A stretch of 64,000 bases of DNA from Trabulsiella guamensis ATCC 49490 (GCF_000734965.1 NZ_JMTB01000117.1:124001-188000), one strand, 5' to 3'. Counted from the stretch's first letter, positions 29,186 through 39,881 are shown. The notes: a model not told the origin generated them from the letters alone. A program made the numbers and translations.

Positions 29186-29214
29186 TGCTTATGATCACTG
29201 TGATTGTAAATAGA

Positions 29215-29445
29215 CCCGCTTTAGCTCCATTCTTTTTTGAGAACCCGGCCAGATAATATTGTTGGCGGTAATCCTCAGGGGTCATATTGTTCAGCGATTC
29301 ATGCTGGCGTTCACAGTTATATTCTGATAACCGTTTCTCTGTGATTTCCCGCACTTCATTCAGCGTTCTGAACAGATAAAAATTGAGTATTTCTATCCGG
29401 TACGTTCGGTTGAACTGTTTAATAAACTCCCGTATCCCCTTGTAT
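29215..29445 (-). mobile_element. IS3-family transposase OrfB, C-terminal remnant
   Basis: Minus-strand reading: GIREFIKQFNRTYRIEILNF, then LFRTLNEVREITEKRLSEYN and ERQHESLNNMTPEDYRQQYY, the end of an IS3-family rve domain with the last catalytic Glu region lost upstream. The sequence runs out on the right where IS110-associated DNA starts and on the left into the orphan toxin. Confidence 0.75.
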
Positions 29446-29455
29446 CTTGAAAGTG

Positions 29456-29617
29456 GATTACTATGTTCTGGCTTAGATTTGGCAAAGCCCGTGTAGTCCG
29501 ATTCCTCCTGGGGTTATTCAAGCCCGCAGCATAGCGACTGACGCACAGGCTGAGTCGTTCATCTGAAGCCCGAACAGTTGTCTGAACTTCAAATCGTGTT
29601 TGCAAGGAGGGGTATAG
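29456..29617 (+). ncRNA. IS110 left-end noncoding region, candidate bridge RNA
   Basis: About 160 bp without coding sequence between the IS3 remnant and the IS110 recombinase start. In IS110-group elements the left noncoding end is transcribed into a structured bridge RNA that pairs with donor and target. This stretch has suitable length and position. I did not fold it, so the call rests on family knowledge and location. Confidence 0.35.
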
Positions 29618-30779
<1,162 letters not shown>

Positions 30780-30804
30780 GTTACTCCCGTCTCTGGTTTC
30801 CGAC

Positions 30805-31677
30805 TTATATATAAGTTAAAGCCAGTACTATTGCCCCGGAGTAAACTCCACTGTCAGGTGTGCCATTATCATTACGGATACGTACTGCAAGATTCGTTGT
30901 ACCGTTATTCAATCTTGCGATCGCTTTGTGGTTTTGTGTGAGGCGTTCGCCGATAACCCAGACCTCGCCAAAGGTATCTGTTCCTTTAACGATATCAGTT
31001 AAACGTACCTTGTCACCGACGTTGTTCCTTAATTCAATCTGAGCGGATGCTTCTGCATTACAGGTAACGCTGATATCCGTTCTCTGGTTCCATGCGACAC
31101 CTTCGTCTGTCGTAATATCAATACCACCCCCGTTAAGTGATGCATAGCAGTCCATATTCGCAGGGGGAATATGCGTGACCTGACATGTTTCGTTCATGGC
31201 AATACTGGAAGCCCCGGACCCCACTGCCTCTGCTATTGTCAGACACAAATAAATATCCCGGTAAGAGCTTAAGCAACGCTGTCCGGCAGAACCAATCCAT
31301 GGACTTGCCGGTTCAAAAAATAGTACATTTCCCTTTGCCCCAAGGACGTTTTTGAAAATAGCACCGTAAGTGGTATTTTCACCCGAGTTAAAATTAATTG
31401 ATTTCGATACAACCCCTGTGGTAAATGCAGATCCGCAATTACCATTCATGGTGAAATCAGTAGGAATAAGACCAACACTGCCTTTATTTTGAACTATTTT
31501 CACATAGGCCGAATAATTCGTTTTTTTTCGAAACCAGTTCCCTGACGAGTAAGAAAAATCACTGTCATTTAATTGAACCTCGTATTGGCTACCTGTAAAA
31601 AATAACTGATACGCTTGGCAACAGGAAGGGGCGAGGAATACAAAAAAAGTATACACCATACACCTGAATGTTTTCAT
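30805..31677 (-). CDS. Fimbrial tip adhesin-like subunit
   Basis: 290 residues with a signal peptide (MVYTFFVFLAPSCCQA). The N-terminal about 170 residues have no pilin pattern and four or more cysteines (GNCGSAF, QRCLSSY, YLCLTIA); the C-terminal part (NMDCYASLNGGG to VLALTYI) ends with an alternating, tyrosine-containing strand as in chaperone-usher pilins. This two-domain shape is that of a tip adhesin, last in the operon as in pap/fim-like clusters. Receptor unknown. Confidence 0.7.
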   Translation of the reverse strand: MKTFRCMVYTFFVFLAPSCCQAYQLFFTGSQYEVQLNDSDFSYSSGNWFRKKTNYSAYVKIVQNKGSVGLIPTDFTMNGNCGSAFTTGVVSKSINFNSGENTTYGAIFKNVLGAKGNVLFFEPASPWIGSAGQRCLSSYRDIYLCLTIAEAVGSGASSIAMNETCQVTHIPPANMDCYASLNGGGIDITTDEGVAWNQRTDISVTCNAEASAQIELRNNVGDKVRLTDIVKGTDTFGEVWVIGERLTQNHKAIARLNNGTTNLAVRIRNDNGTPDSGVYSGAIVLALTYI

Positions 31678-31744
31678 GCTGATATCCCCTCAAAGAAAAG
31701 TAACTTTAACATAGCCTATCGCTGACATTTATTAATTAATAACA

Positions 31745-32785
31745 TTAATTCACTTTCTTTTTTACCAAGGTACGAACATCTTTAATACTGAGAAAATAAA
31801 CCATTGTAGCACCAGGGGGTACCAGAGGAGAAAAACCATTATCGCCATATGCTAACTCTGGCGGAACAACCATCGTTAAAGAACCATGATTACGTAAATA
31901 CCCAACAGCCTCCTGAATCACAGGTGGTAATTCAGAGCGTTTCTTTGAAATCAGGATGCCATCACGTTCCATGTCACTGACGACAGTTCCATCGATCAAC
32001 GTTTCCTTAACTGTCAACTCAATTTCCGAGTCAGCTTTAATATCATTATCACCGGGAGAGTCTACTTTGTATAAAAAACCACCTGATGATGTCTTAACCC
32101 CTTTTTTCTTTTTAAATTCAGAGCGGAATAACTCTCCCAGTACTTTTTGCTCTTTAAGAACTTTTGTACGCGCTGCTGAAACAATGGAATCCAGTTCATT
32201 AAGTGTTTCAGAAAACTCTTCTTCTGACAGACGGGAGTGGTTAAAAAAAGCATCTTCAATTCCCGAAAGAAACTGTCTTGTCTCAACAGCCACTTTCCAG
32301 TCCCGGCGTTCGTCGACCATAGACTTAAGGTCACGACCAAGCACATAGCCACTGGCCCATGACTGTCTTGCGACCGGCGATTCCAGATTAACACTTACAG
32401 TCTCTGTATTGCCCGTGCCCTGAATCATTCCTCTATGGACATTATGAGACAAAAGACTTCCTGTTTTATCTAACCACGGCCATAACTGAGGAACAATGTT
32501 ATTCACTGTTCCTGTTAACTCAGTGAACTTAACTGACTCAGTTATTCCGGATGTTTTGGTTGCTGTATTTTGATATACAGGTTCTTCGTTCGTACTCATA
32601 TCACCAGTCGATTCCTGAGTTTCAACCCTTTCAGTCTCAACTGATTTTGGTGTCTGATTTTTTTCAGCAAAACGTAAAAGCTCTTCTATTTGTGCGGCCG
32701 AACTATCAGGTACTACGGTACCAGCACTTAAGAGCAATACGACGAACAGGAGAAAGTTGTTTATTTTGAATGTACAGCCAGTCAC
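31745..32785 (-). CDS. FKBP-type peptidyl-prolyl isomerase-like protein in a fimbrial operon
   Basis: 346 residues with a signal peptide (FLLFVVLLLSAGTVVPDSSA), a Glu/Thr-rich N-terminal part, a helical FkpA-like dimer region (about 130-215, WASGYVLGRDLKSM, FLSGIEDAFF) and an FKBP fold at the end (ETLIDGTVVSD, VPPELAYGDNGF, VPPGATMVYFLSIKDV). The VIPGW element with its pocket Trp is replaced by ELPPVIQEAVGYL, so the isomerase site may be altered. Periplasmic. It overlaps the gene upstream by 4 nt. Isomerases or chaperones of this type are unusual inside chaperone-usher operons; it may help fold the adhesin or usher. Confidence 0.8.
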   Translation of the reverse strand: MTGCTFKINNFLLFVVLLLSAGTVVPDSSAAQIEELLRFAEKNQTPKSVETERVETQESTGDMSTNEEPVYQNTATKTSGITESVKFTELTGTVNNIVPQLWPWLDKTGSLLSHNVHRGMIQGTGNTETVSVNLESPVARQSWASGYVLGRDLKSMVDERRDWKVAVETRQFLSGIEDAFFNHSRLSEEEFSETLNELDSIVSAARTKVLKEQKVLGELFRSEFKKKKGVKTSSGGFLYKVDSPGDNDIKADSEIELTVKETLIDGTVVSDMERDGILISKKRSELPPVIQEAVGYLRNHGSLTMVVPPELAYGDNGFSPLVPPGATMVYFLSIKDVRTLVKKKVN

Positions 32786-33243
32786 TTGCCATCCCCCGCA
32801 GCATCTTCTGAAAGTCCCTGAAGCAATGTCAGGTTAATTTCCGCACACAATCTATAAGTACGAAACTGCCAGAGTGAATCCATACTACGCTGTAACTGAG
32901 GTCGGATACCGGAACGAATCGAAGCGTAACCAGAAATATCACTCATTAGTCTGTCATATTTAGTTTTGAAAGACTGATACTTGTCAGGAACAGAACTTTC
33001 AAGTAGCGCCAGCTCCTGCTGACACGCTTTCAGTTCATGTTCATAACCAGAATTATCCACTTCCAGACTCTCTTCTGGTTCAGATTCTGCAGAGACATTC
33101 CCAACCACTACACTCATTTCCTTACTTTTTTTTGCCGCCATCGCTGTTTGAGATAAAAATATGGCGAACGTGTACGCAATGAATAATTTAATTACATACA
33201 AAGAGCTTTTTCGAAAAATATTTGTACCAGCCATAGCCATCAT
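32782..33243 (-). CDS. Periplasmic protein of unknown function in the fimbrial operon
   Basis: 153 residues, signal peptide (LFIAYTFAIFLSQTAMA), then an acidic stretch and a helical region with two cysteines (ELKACQQELALLESS, YRLCAEINLTLLQGL). It is not a pilin: no C-terminal alternating strand. It overlaps the FKBP-like gene by ATGA, which suggests the two products work together. No family recognised. Confidence 0.65.
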   Translation of the reverse strand: MMAMAGTNIFRKSSLYVIKLFIAYTFAIFLSQTAMAAKKSKEMSVVVGNVSAESEPEESLEVDNSGYEHELKACQQELALLESSVPDKYQSFKTKYDRLMSDISGYASIRSGIRPQLQRSMDSLWQFRTYRLCAEINLTLLQGLSEDAAGDGK

Positions 33244-33258
33244 TTTCCGTTTAGACAG

Positions 33259-33774
33259 TTATATATAGTTAATTGTAAAGATACCTGTGGCCTGGAAACG
33301 CCCAGCAGGTGCGCCGGAATATAACGATAACCCGGCAACCAGTTTGATCGTGTTTGCTACAAGTGGGATACTTACCGGCACGTCGTTCCACCTGAAAGAC
33401 CTTCCGTCTTCGCTCATAACCTGAATAACACCGACAGGTTGATTCAGCGTCGCAGATTCCATTGACAGCGCAAGAAGGCGACTCTGAGCGTCAACATTAT
33501 TTGCTGAAGTGAAAGACACTTCAGGTGAGGCAGGACACCCCGTTCCCTTAAGCGTGATAGTAAAAGACTGCTGATAATGACCAGATGCGACTCCGTCAAA
33601 CAACACCTCAACATTATTACTTGATGCGTCGATTTCACATAACGCTCTTACGGCCACCGTCACAGGAACACTTATTTCTTCGGTTCCTCGGAAACCAACA
33701 CCATAAGACGCACCGCATACACACAGAGCAGGGAACAGAATAACGAACAGAAAAAGTAAATTATTAAATCTCAT
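33259..33774 (-). CDS. Fimbrial minor subunit
   Basis: 171 residues: signal peptide (LLFLFVILFPALCVCGAS), Cys in VRALCEIDA and KGTGCPAS (the pilin disulfide), and the C-terminal strand GRFQATGIFTINYI with the penultimate Tyr required for chaperone donor-strand binding. It follows the chaperone gene, as adapters or minor pilins do. Confidence 0.75.
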   Translation of the reverse strand: MRFNNLLFLFVILFPALCVCGASYGVGFRGTEEISVPVTVAVRALCEIDASSNNVEVLFDGVASGHYQQSFTITLKGTGCPASPEVSFTSANNVDAQSRLLALSMESATLNQPVGVIQVMSEDGRSFRWNDVPVSIPLVANTIKLVAGLSLYSGAPAGRFQATGIFTINYI

Positions 33775-33828
33775 GATATCCTCCGCATAAGTCCATGGAC
33801 TGTTATTGCTCCTGTTATGCGTGAGGCA

Positions 33829-34653
33829 TTATCTCTTCTTCACATCGCATACGGTGCCGTTGCAAACAAACTCCAGTTGTGGTCGCCCGCCATAATCATT
33901 TACATATGTCAACACAGGATGGTTCCCCAAAGCACTGGAGGAAACCTTCAGCATCGCCCTCCCCATCGGGGCAATCATCACCGGCTCAAATCCTTTGATA
34001 CCGCTTCCTCCTTTATTATTATCGGCATCAGCAATTGTTACATAATATGGAGTAGGGTTTTGTACGATGAATCTATCACCTTCTTTGTGTAATGTTATTT
34101 TTTCCTGCCAGGGTTTTTCTCCATCCTTCAAAGTGATTGCCGTAGGCCTGTAAAAGAGCTTCAGGCGTGACTGAAGGGCAATCTGTAATGAATTAGGTTT
34201 ATCCGACTTCGGTGGAATTTCACGCAAATTAAACCAAAAAACAGATTCGCGGTCCTGCGGAAGCGCAGAAACAGAAGGCAATGCCTGTATTCTCATTTGG
34301 GACTCTTTACCAGGTCCAATCTTCTGTACCGGGGGGAGAACGGCAAAATAATCCTTTACCTTATTACCACTCTCATCTTCAATCCATCCCTGAGCAAGAT
34401 ATGCCAGTTGTGTATTTCTGTTATGAACAGCAATACTAACAGACTTTTGCGAACCATTATAGATAATGCGGGTTCTGTCCGGTGCAATAGCTGCATACCC
34501 GGCAGGAATTATTGCAAACGAAAGAAATACAACCACTGCAACATTTTTGTGGAGTTTCAATATTGCGCATAATTGTTGAAAAAATAAATGTATTTTGTTT
34601 ATGAGCATATTCTGCATATTCAGAACCAGATATAAATTAATATTTAAAGTCAT
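33829..34653 (-). CDS. Fimbrial periplasmic chaperone (PapD-like)
   Basis: 274 residues from ATG at 34653, overlapping the usher stop by ATGA; a later ATG would give a more usual signal peptide (VAVVVFLSFAIIPAGYA). Two immunoglobulin-like domains: domain 1 with AIAPDRTRIIYNGSQKSVSI, the G1-strand area and FWFNLREIPP (the hallmark FxxNLxxIPP), and domain 2 with PTPYYVTIAD and YVNDYGGRPQLEFVC. The conserved Arg (TRII) and Lys needed to bind subunit C-termini are present. It shuttles subunits to the usher. Confidence 0.9.
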   Translation of the reverse strand: MTLNINLYLVLNMQNMLINKIHLFFQQLCAILKLHKNVAVVVFLSFAIIPAGYAAIAPDRTRIIYNGSQKSVSIAVHNRNTQLAYLAQGWIEDESGNKVKDYFAVLPPVQKIGPGKESQMRIQALPSVSALPQDRESVFWFNLREIPPKSDKPNSLQIALQSRLKLFYRPTAITLKDGEKPWQEKITLHKEGDRFIVQNPTPYYVTIADADNNKGGSGIKGFEPVMIAPMGRAMLKVSSSALGNHPVLTYVNDYGGRPQLEFVCNGTVCDVKKR

Positions 34654-37169
34654 TTGTTTTCCATACTCTCTGATTGAATACATGGAAGAAGAAGAATTCT
34701 TGTCAATACGTCAGTTGGTAATGGCGTCGGTAGTGTTATTATGCACTTAACAACACCATCCCAGCGTACAGACATGGATTCACCTTCATTGATTCCGACA
34801 AGGAAAACATTACCTTCATCGCCTACAACCCCGGTTTCCTGTTTTCGGGCGTTCATAACGGTAGAGCCAAATGGAGGTACGCTGCCATCAGCAAGACGGA
34901 TCATTGCCATAGCTTTTAACCCGGAAATAACGTCAAATTTCCGATAACCAATCGCACCATCAGTCAGTGTGCTGTGTACAACGGCTTTTGTTGCTTCTGT
35001 CCGCTCATCCAGTTCGTCCACTGCGACAATAGCTCTGGAACGGAAGTAACTGTTGACATCCACTAAGACGGCTTTGCCAAAGCGATTTGAACGTATAATG
35101 CTACCGTATCCTTTCACCGGGACATCAGGTACACCGCTGGTATCAACAAGTAACCGGGTTCCTCCCGTTATTCCGCCCCGATGAAAGGCTCCGCCCTCTT
35201 TGGTTAAAGTTGCCCCTCCGGTAAAAGACACTGTAGTGGATGCGAAACGTCCGGCCTGATAAGCTGCATTGATACTGGTGTCAGCAAGGTCACCTCTGTG
35301 ATTATAGAAAACATTAGCACCAATTCTGTCCCGATAGCTGTCAAGGCTCATTTGCATACTGTCAGTGTCGTTCACCCTGTCGTAATACCCAACGCGATGA
35401 TCTGCAGTATCTTTGCTGAATGTGCTGTTGTAGCTCATGCGAGAACGTTCGCCCAACGGAATACTCATAGACAGATATACACCATCATCATTACTTCCAT
35501 AATACCGGCTGCGATAGGCTGACAGAGACAGGTTAAGACGTTTCCAGTCCCAGAGATCAAAATCCCCGGATAGTGTTGCTGTATAGCGATTCGTTGAGGG
35601 GCGATCCCAGAATGTCTGGTGGTCATAGCCAAACCAAAGACTAAGACCAGAATCCCTGAACCGTTTGTTAAGCGTAAGGGTATACATCTCTTTACTACGG
35701 CCAGCAGAAATACCGCCGTTACGGGCCTCCAGCCAGTTCGACATAGAAAGATAATTTTTATCTGAAAATCGATACCCGGCAAATGTCACCTGACTGTCAA
35801 TTTCATCGAATGTCTTCGAGTAACTCACCCGATATGACCTGCCATCTGAAGAATGGCTACTCTCATTTTTTAATTTTGCTCGTGACTGCGTTACATCAAA
35901 AGAAATAGCACCGAATAATAATAAATCCCGCCCCACACCAAACGATAAGGCACCATAAGATGGCGCAACTAAAGCCCCCCCATACAGGGACCAGCCATTC
36001 GATATCCCCCGGGACAATTCTCCGGTGATAAAGTGAGGGCCATTAAATTTGTGTCTGAAGTCAGAGGGGCGTCCAAGAGCAACTTTGTAACGCCAGTCAC
36101 CAGGTCTGGTTAAATAGGGAATCGATGCAGTACTGACCTTGAATTGCTGTACAGAGCCATCCTGTTCTTCAACACGTACGTCCAGTTCACCAGAAACCGA
36201 ATCATTAAGATCCTGGATTCGGAAAGGACCAGAGGGCACCTGAGTTTCATATAAAACACGTCCCTGTTGGCTGATAATCACGCGCGCATTCGTACGGGCA
36301 ACCCCGGTGACTTCCGGCGCATAACCTCTTAATCCTGGAGGTAGCATGTTATCATCAGAAGCGAGGCTGGTACCGGTAAAACGAAAACCATCAAATAACC
36401 CTGAATTCAGATAATCTTCGCCAGCGATCAGTCGGGCTTTAAGCGATGGAAGTGCACGATAAGCATAGAAACGACTCCATTCCAGTCGTCTGTCGATACT
36501 CTGACCTTTATTCTGGTTATCCATATGACTTTGCCAGTCTGCACGTATGCGCCATGCACCAATATTACCTCCCGTTGTTCCGTTTCCGCGAAACAAGTAG
36601 GCGTCCGGCATTCCTGTCTGCTGTCTGGCCTGCAGCGAAATATTATAGTCGAGTAAAATACCAGCAATACCGTTATCCCACCTTGAAGGTGGTTCCCAAT
36701 TATCTGACACATATTCCAGATATGTCTTTGGCATTGAAATATTCAACGACGAGGTGCTGAGGTCAACTTTAACATCCATACCAGACAAAGATGATTCGCT
36801 GGCACATTCATTATTATGCCACCACGACAGGTTTTTCAGATATTCTTCTTTTATTCCAATTTTTTGTATCAATTCTGCTGTGATACACGCATGGCTGACA
36901 TCCGGAGTATCATCGGAATCATAAACGGTGACAGAGTGTTCAGATAGTTCGTTTTTATTAATCTGAACAACCAGGTCATACGTTCCTGGCATCACATAAT
37001 CATCCTGAGAAAAACGATTTAAATCAATTTTACTTCGGTCATTAATGTCCAGAAACTCTGTATTAAACTGAGCACCACCTGATGCTGCATAAAACGGCGC
37101 CATCGACAATGACAGCGATGTAACTATACTTAATGGTTTCAGGTTTGTTTTATTTAAATATATTAGCAC
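34650..37169 (-). CDS. Fimbrial outer-membrane usher (PapC/FimD family)
   Basis: 839 residues. Order: signal, N-terminal periplasmic domain (FNTEFLDINDRSKIDLNRFS and the YDLVVQINK strand), 24-strand barrel with a plug (PGPFRIQDLNDSVSGELDV-type elements) and C-terminal plug/receiver domains ending RWDGVVKC. PPGLRGYAPEVTGVARTNA is the classic usher signature. It forms the assembly platform for this fimbria. Length is normal. Position pilin-usher-chaperone is standard. Confidence 0.93.
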   Translation of the reverse strand: MLIYLNKTNLKPLSIVTSLSLSMAPFYAASGGAQFNTEFLDINDRSKIDLNRFSQDDYVMPGTYDLVVQINKNELSEHSVTVYDSDDTPDVSHACITAELIQKIGIKEEYLKNLSWWHNNECASESSLSGMDVKVDLSTSSLNISMPKTYLEYVSDNWEPPSRWDNGIAGILLDYNISLQARQQTGMPDAYLFRGNGTTGGNIGAWRIRADWQSHMDNQNKGQSIDRRLEWSRFYAYRALPSLKARLIAGEDYLNSGLFDGFRFTGTSLASDDNMLPPGLRGYAPEVTGVARTNARVIISQQGRVLYETQVPSGPFRIQDLNDSVSGELDVRVEEQDGSVQQFKVSTASIPYLTRPGDWRYKVALGRPSDFRHKFNGPHFITGELSRGISNGWSLYGGALVAPSYGALSFGVGRDLLLFGAISFDVTQSRAKLKNESSHSSDGRSYRVSYSKTFDEIDSQVTFAGYRFSDKNYLSMSNWLEARNGGISAGRSKEMYTLTLNKRFRDSGLSLWFGYDHQTFWDRPSTNRYTATLSGDFDLWDWKRLNLSLSAYRSRYYGSNDDGVYLSMSIPLGERSRMSYNSTFSKDTADHRVGYYDRVNDTDSMQMSLDSYRDRIGANVFYNHRGDLADTSINAAYQAGRFASTTVSFTGGATLTKEGGAFHRGGITGGTRLLVDTSGVPDVPVKGYGSIIRSNRFGKAVLVDVNSYFRSRAIVAVDELDERTEATKAVVHSTLTDGAIGYRKFDVISGLKAMAMIRLADGSVPPFGSTVMNARKQETGVVGDEGNVFLVGINEGESMSVRWDGVVKCIITLPTPLPTDVLTRILLLPCIQSESMENK

Positions 37170-37254
37170 AAAGCCACATCCATTAGAATTGGTCTTAATT
37201 TTCCGTTTTATTTAATGTGAACCTGCAAATTTAATTGCAGGTTCAGAGTTATTA

Positions 37255-37791
37255 TTACAGGTAGCTTAAAGTGAAATTAGCCTGACCGGTAAAATCACCT
37301 TCATTAACAGTAACCGTTGCTGGTGCTGCCGGGGCAATTGTTTTCAGCATTGCTTTAAAATGTAAAACGTTATCGCCCTGAACAAGATTCCCCGACTGCC
37401 AGGCAGGTCCGTTAATTGCAATATTAGTACCCAAATCACTGGTCAGTCTCACACCAACATCACCAGCAGAAGCGCTAACAGCCAGTAAATCAGTACCGGC
37501 AGTGACACCCGTAAAAGCAGCATGAGCTTTTTTACCCACAACACTTGCATCACACTGTTCCAGTGTGATGGTAAAGTCGCGAGGTACAGAAGACCCTGTA
37601 TTTACCAGGCTTGTGCGAGATATCTGGCCTAACTGTACGGTCTGATTAGCGTCCTGAAAAGAAATGGAGCAAGGTGCGTCAATAATTGTACCTTTGAAGG
37701 TAATTGTTCCATGCCCGGAGTCAGCATGAGAGACAGAACACAGTGCAAAACAAGCTGATGCCACTAAAGCGTTAAATTTTAACTTACGCAT
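37255..37791 (-). CDS. Major fimbrial subunit
   Basis: 178 residues: signal peptide (FNALVASACFALCSVSHA), mature start GHGTITFKGTIIDAPCSIS, disulfide Cys in DAPCSIS and LEQCDAS, and the C-terminal strand GDFTGQANFTLSYL. This is a FimA/PapA-type pilin. It is first in the operon, about 85 bp before the usher. A tandem repeat lies in its upstream region. Confidence 0.9.
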   Translation of the reverse strand: MRKLKFNALVASACFALCSVSHADSGHGTITFKGTIIDAPCSISFQDANQTVQLGQISRTSLVNTGSSVPRDFTITLEQCDASVVGKKAHAAFTGVTAGTDLLAVSASAGDVGVRLTSDLGTNIAINGPAWQSGNLVQGDNVLHFKAMLKTIAPAAPATVTVNEGDFTGQANFTLSYL

Positions 37792-38342
37792 ATATTCATC
37801 CTTAGAGTGTTAACATAAAACAAACCATTTTTGTATTTAGTAATGATAATGTTGCATAAAGCTGACAAAAAAGGCCTGCGGCAGTATTAAATCAAACCTC
37901 CCGTAGAAAACAAATATTTAAATCCATTTTAAAGAATTTAAAGAATTTAAAGAATTTAAAGAATTTAAAGAATTTAAAATGATGAGTTGTTGGTTGTCAG
38001 GCAGTGATCTAATAAGATGGCTTTAACTAAAGAGCATTACATGTAACAGCTGTAATAAAGCCCATGTTCTACTAAAATACAGTATGGAAGCTTATTGATG
38101 ATATATGCCTCACCAGGCCCCGACATTAAGATTTTCAGGAGTACAGTTACGTATCACCACTCACAGAGACTGTCCAGTAGCATTGCGGAACTATGACTAA
38201 TAAAAGATGCAAGTCATTATGGCAATATGTAACAGTCACTACAGCCGTATAGTATAAAAGTAATCGCCGCTGCTGAGTTATCAGGCGGCAACGCAATCGT
38301 GTTAATCCATGTTCATGAATAGTGGTAAGCGACTATTTACAG
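37792..38342. promoter_or_regulatory. Upstream regulatory region of the fimbrial operon
   Basis: About 550 bp, A/T-rich, with no gene on either strand. It holds the 9-bp tandem repeat at 37931-37975. The fimbrial promoter should lie in 37792-37930; I saw no decisive promoter boxes. I found no long inverted repeats of the fimS type. Confidence 0.45.
37931..37975. repeat. Perfect 9-bp tandem repeat, five copies
   Basis: The unit aaagaattt is repeated five times without error, and the same phase extends a few bases on both sides. It is 140-185 bp upstream of the pilin start. Copy-number change by replication slippage at such sites alters promoter or operator spacing in phase-variable adhesin genes. 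Confidence 0.9.
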
Positions 38343-38822
38343 CTATTTAGTCAAACAATAAAAAAGTGGAATTGGACCTTCATAAAAAATATAAGCGTTA
38401 GGACCCTGTTTTTGAATTGAAATGTTCGTGGATTTGTGATTAACAAGGTAAAAAGGTGATAAATGGTCTTTCAGATTCACGTCGTCCGTATCATCTTCAT
38501 TCATTTTTTCATACTGTTCTGAAGTAAGACTTATATTATTCATGTCCATATGATATTGAAATGATATCTTCCTGTGTAAATTTGAAATAAATAAGTCTTG
38601 ATTATATATTTCACCATCAAGAATAATCTCTCCTTTCTTTGCGTGACTATTGAAAAAGAAATAAACGATGGTGTGAAGTTGTATATTGCCTTTAACTGAT
38701 GTATAACGTACTGTGCAAGTTGAGGGAGACGTCGATGTGCTATTGTTGACGTTATAACGGATCGCAAAGAACATTACACATAATGCAACCAGTAAACTTA
38801 ATACGAGATTCCATTTTTTCAT
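38343..38822 (-). CDS. FidL/YqeJ-like membrane protein
   Basis: 159 residues from ATG at 38822 (MKKWNLVLSLLVALCVMFFA is the single N-terminal membrane helix). The periplasmic part has TCTVRYTSVKGNIQLHTIVY and IFYEGPIPLFYCLTK with a Cys pair. The size, topology and place after a ToxR-like regulator match FidL of SPI-3 (partner of MarT) and E. coli YqeJ. It starts 8 bp after the regulator's stop, so they are one operon; it probably modulates the regulator from the periplasm, as ToxS does for ToxR. Confidence 0.65.
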   Translation of the reverse strand: MKKWNLVLSLLVALCVMFFAIRYNVNNSTSTSPSTCTVRYTSVKGNIQLHTIVYFFFNSHAKKGEIILDGEIYNQDLFISNLHRKISFQYHMDMNNISLTSEQYEKMNEDDTDDVNLKDHLSPFYLVNHKSTNISIQKQGPNAYIFYEGPIPLFYCLTK

Positions 38823-38830
38823 GTATCTGT

Positions 38831-39640
38831 TTACCCTCTGTATACATAAGTGATACAAAATGGTGAACTTTCTTTATCCAGCGGTTTGGGGCAGGCAACC
38901 ATGCGTACTGATGTAATGTGCTGCCATGATGTGGTGTATATATATGGATATATTTTACAGTTAATAGCGGCTATCCCTTTTTTGATGGCTTCTGTTTTAG
39001 CGACGAACGTATCTTTATTAATATAGATATTGCAATCCCCTTCTTTGATGAATGGTTCATAGTTTTCGTAAAATGATTGGTAATAACCATTAGAGTTCAA
39101 ATGATCTAAATATATAATAATTACTGCAGATACAATAAGAACAAAGGAAACGATTTTGCTTTGTAAAAATCGTTCATGTAATGTTGTTTGAGTATCGGCA
39201 ATTGTTAATTGCCCGTTGTCCTGAGGCGGACTACCGATACATTCATCTGTCTTTTCCATTAGAGGTGACGATATACTGGATTCCTCTGTTTTATCTTCCA
39301 GTAATTGAATTTGGCAGAACTCGGACGTAAAACAAAATCCCTTTCTCGAAATAGTCCTTATCATAGTTGTGCCACATTCAAAACCCGCGATTGTGGAGAG
39401 CCCTTTACGTAAATGAGATATGTTTTGATAAAGAATATTGGTGGACATTTCTTCATCGTGCCACACCTCTCGCATAAACGTTGAGTGAAGTACAATATCA
39501 GGTGCATTTAGAAGAAGAATTGAGAGACAGAGTGAAGATGATTTTGTTAACTGGAATGTCATCTCTGTCTTTCGTGATTTTAACAGTGATAGAGAAGGCC
39601 AAAATTCTATATAATTATCAATTAGATAACCTGTGTGCAT
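38831..39640 (-). CDS. MarT/ToxR-like membrane transcription regulator
   Basis: 269 residues. Residues 1-110 form an OmpR/PhoB-type winged helix: YLIDNYIEFWPSLSLL, SSSLCLSILLLNAPDIV, REVWHDEEMSTNILYQNISH and MIRTISRKGFCF (wing). A linker follows, then one membrane helix (about 165-180, IVSFVLIVSAVIIIYL) and a periplasmic domain with Cys pairs (EGDCNIY, INCKIYPY). This is the CadC/ToxR/MarT architecture: DNA binding from the membrane. It lies next to the fimbrial operon and is the natural candidate for its activator. Confidence 0.8.
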   Translation of the reverse strand: MHTGYLIDNYIEFWPSLSLLKSRKTEMTFQLTKSSSLCLSILLLNAPDIVLHSTFMREVWHDEEMSTNILYQNISHLRKGLSTIAGFECGTTMIRTISRKGFCFTSEFCQIQLLEDKTEESSISSPLMEKTDECIGSPPQDNGQLTIADTQTTLHERFLQSKIVSFVLIVSAVIIIYLDHLNSNGYYQSFYENYEPFIKEGDCNIYINKDTFVAKTEAIKKGIAAINCKIYPYIYTTSWQHITSVRMVACPKPLDKESSPFCITYVYRG

Positions 39641-39881
39641 GGAACAGTGCTCAAGTTAATACTCGTGTCTAAAAATGGAAACTTGCTAAGTTTACTGAAA
39701 ACAAACTCATAATGGAACGTACCATAGAATAATCCTAACGTTACGGAAGTTGTTCGGTTTGCCCGCTATAAACTCATATTATCGTTGTTGTTGCCACGTT
39801 ATACTCTTGTGCGCCCTGCATGGGCGCACTCTTGCGCAAGCAGTGCCGACGTGAAGAACCTGAACAGGCAGAAGGACAACA

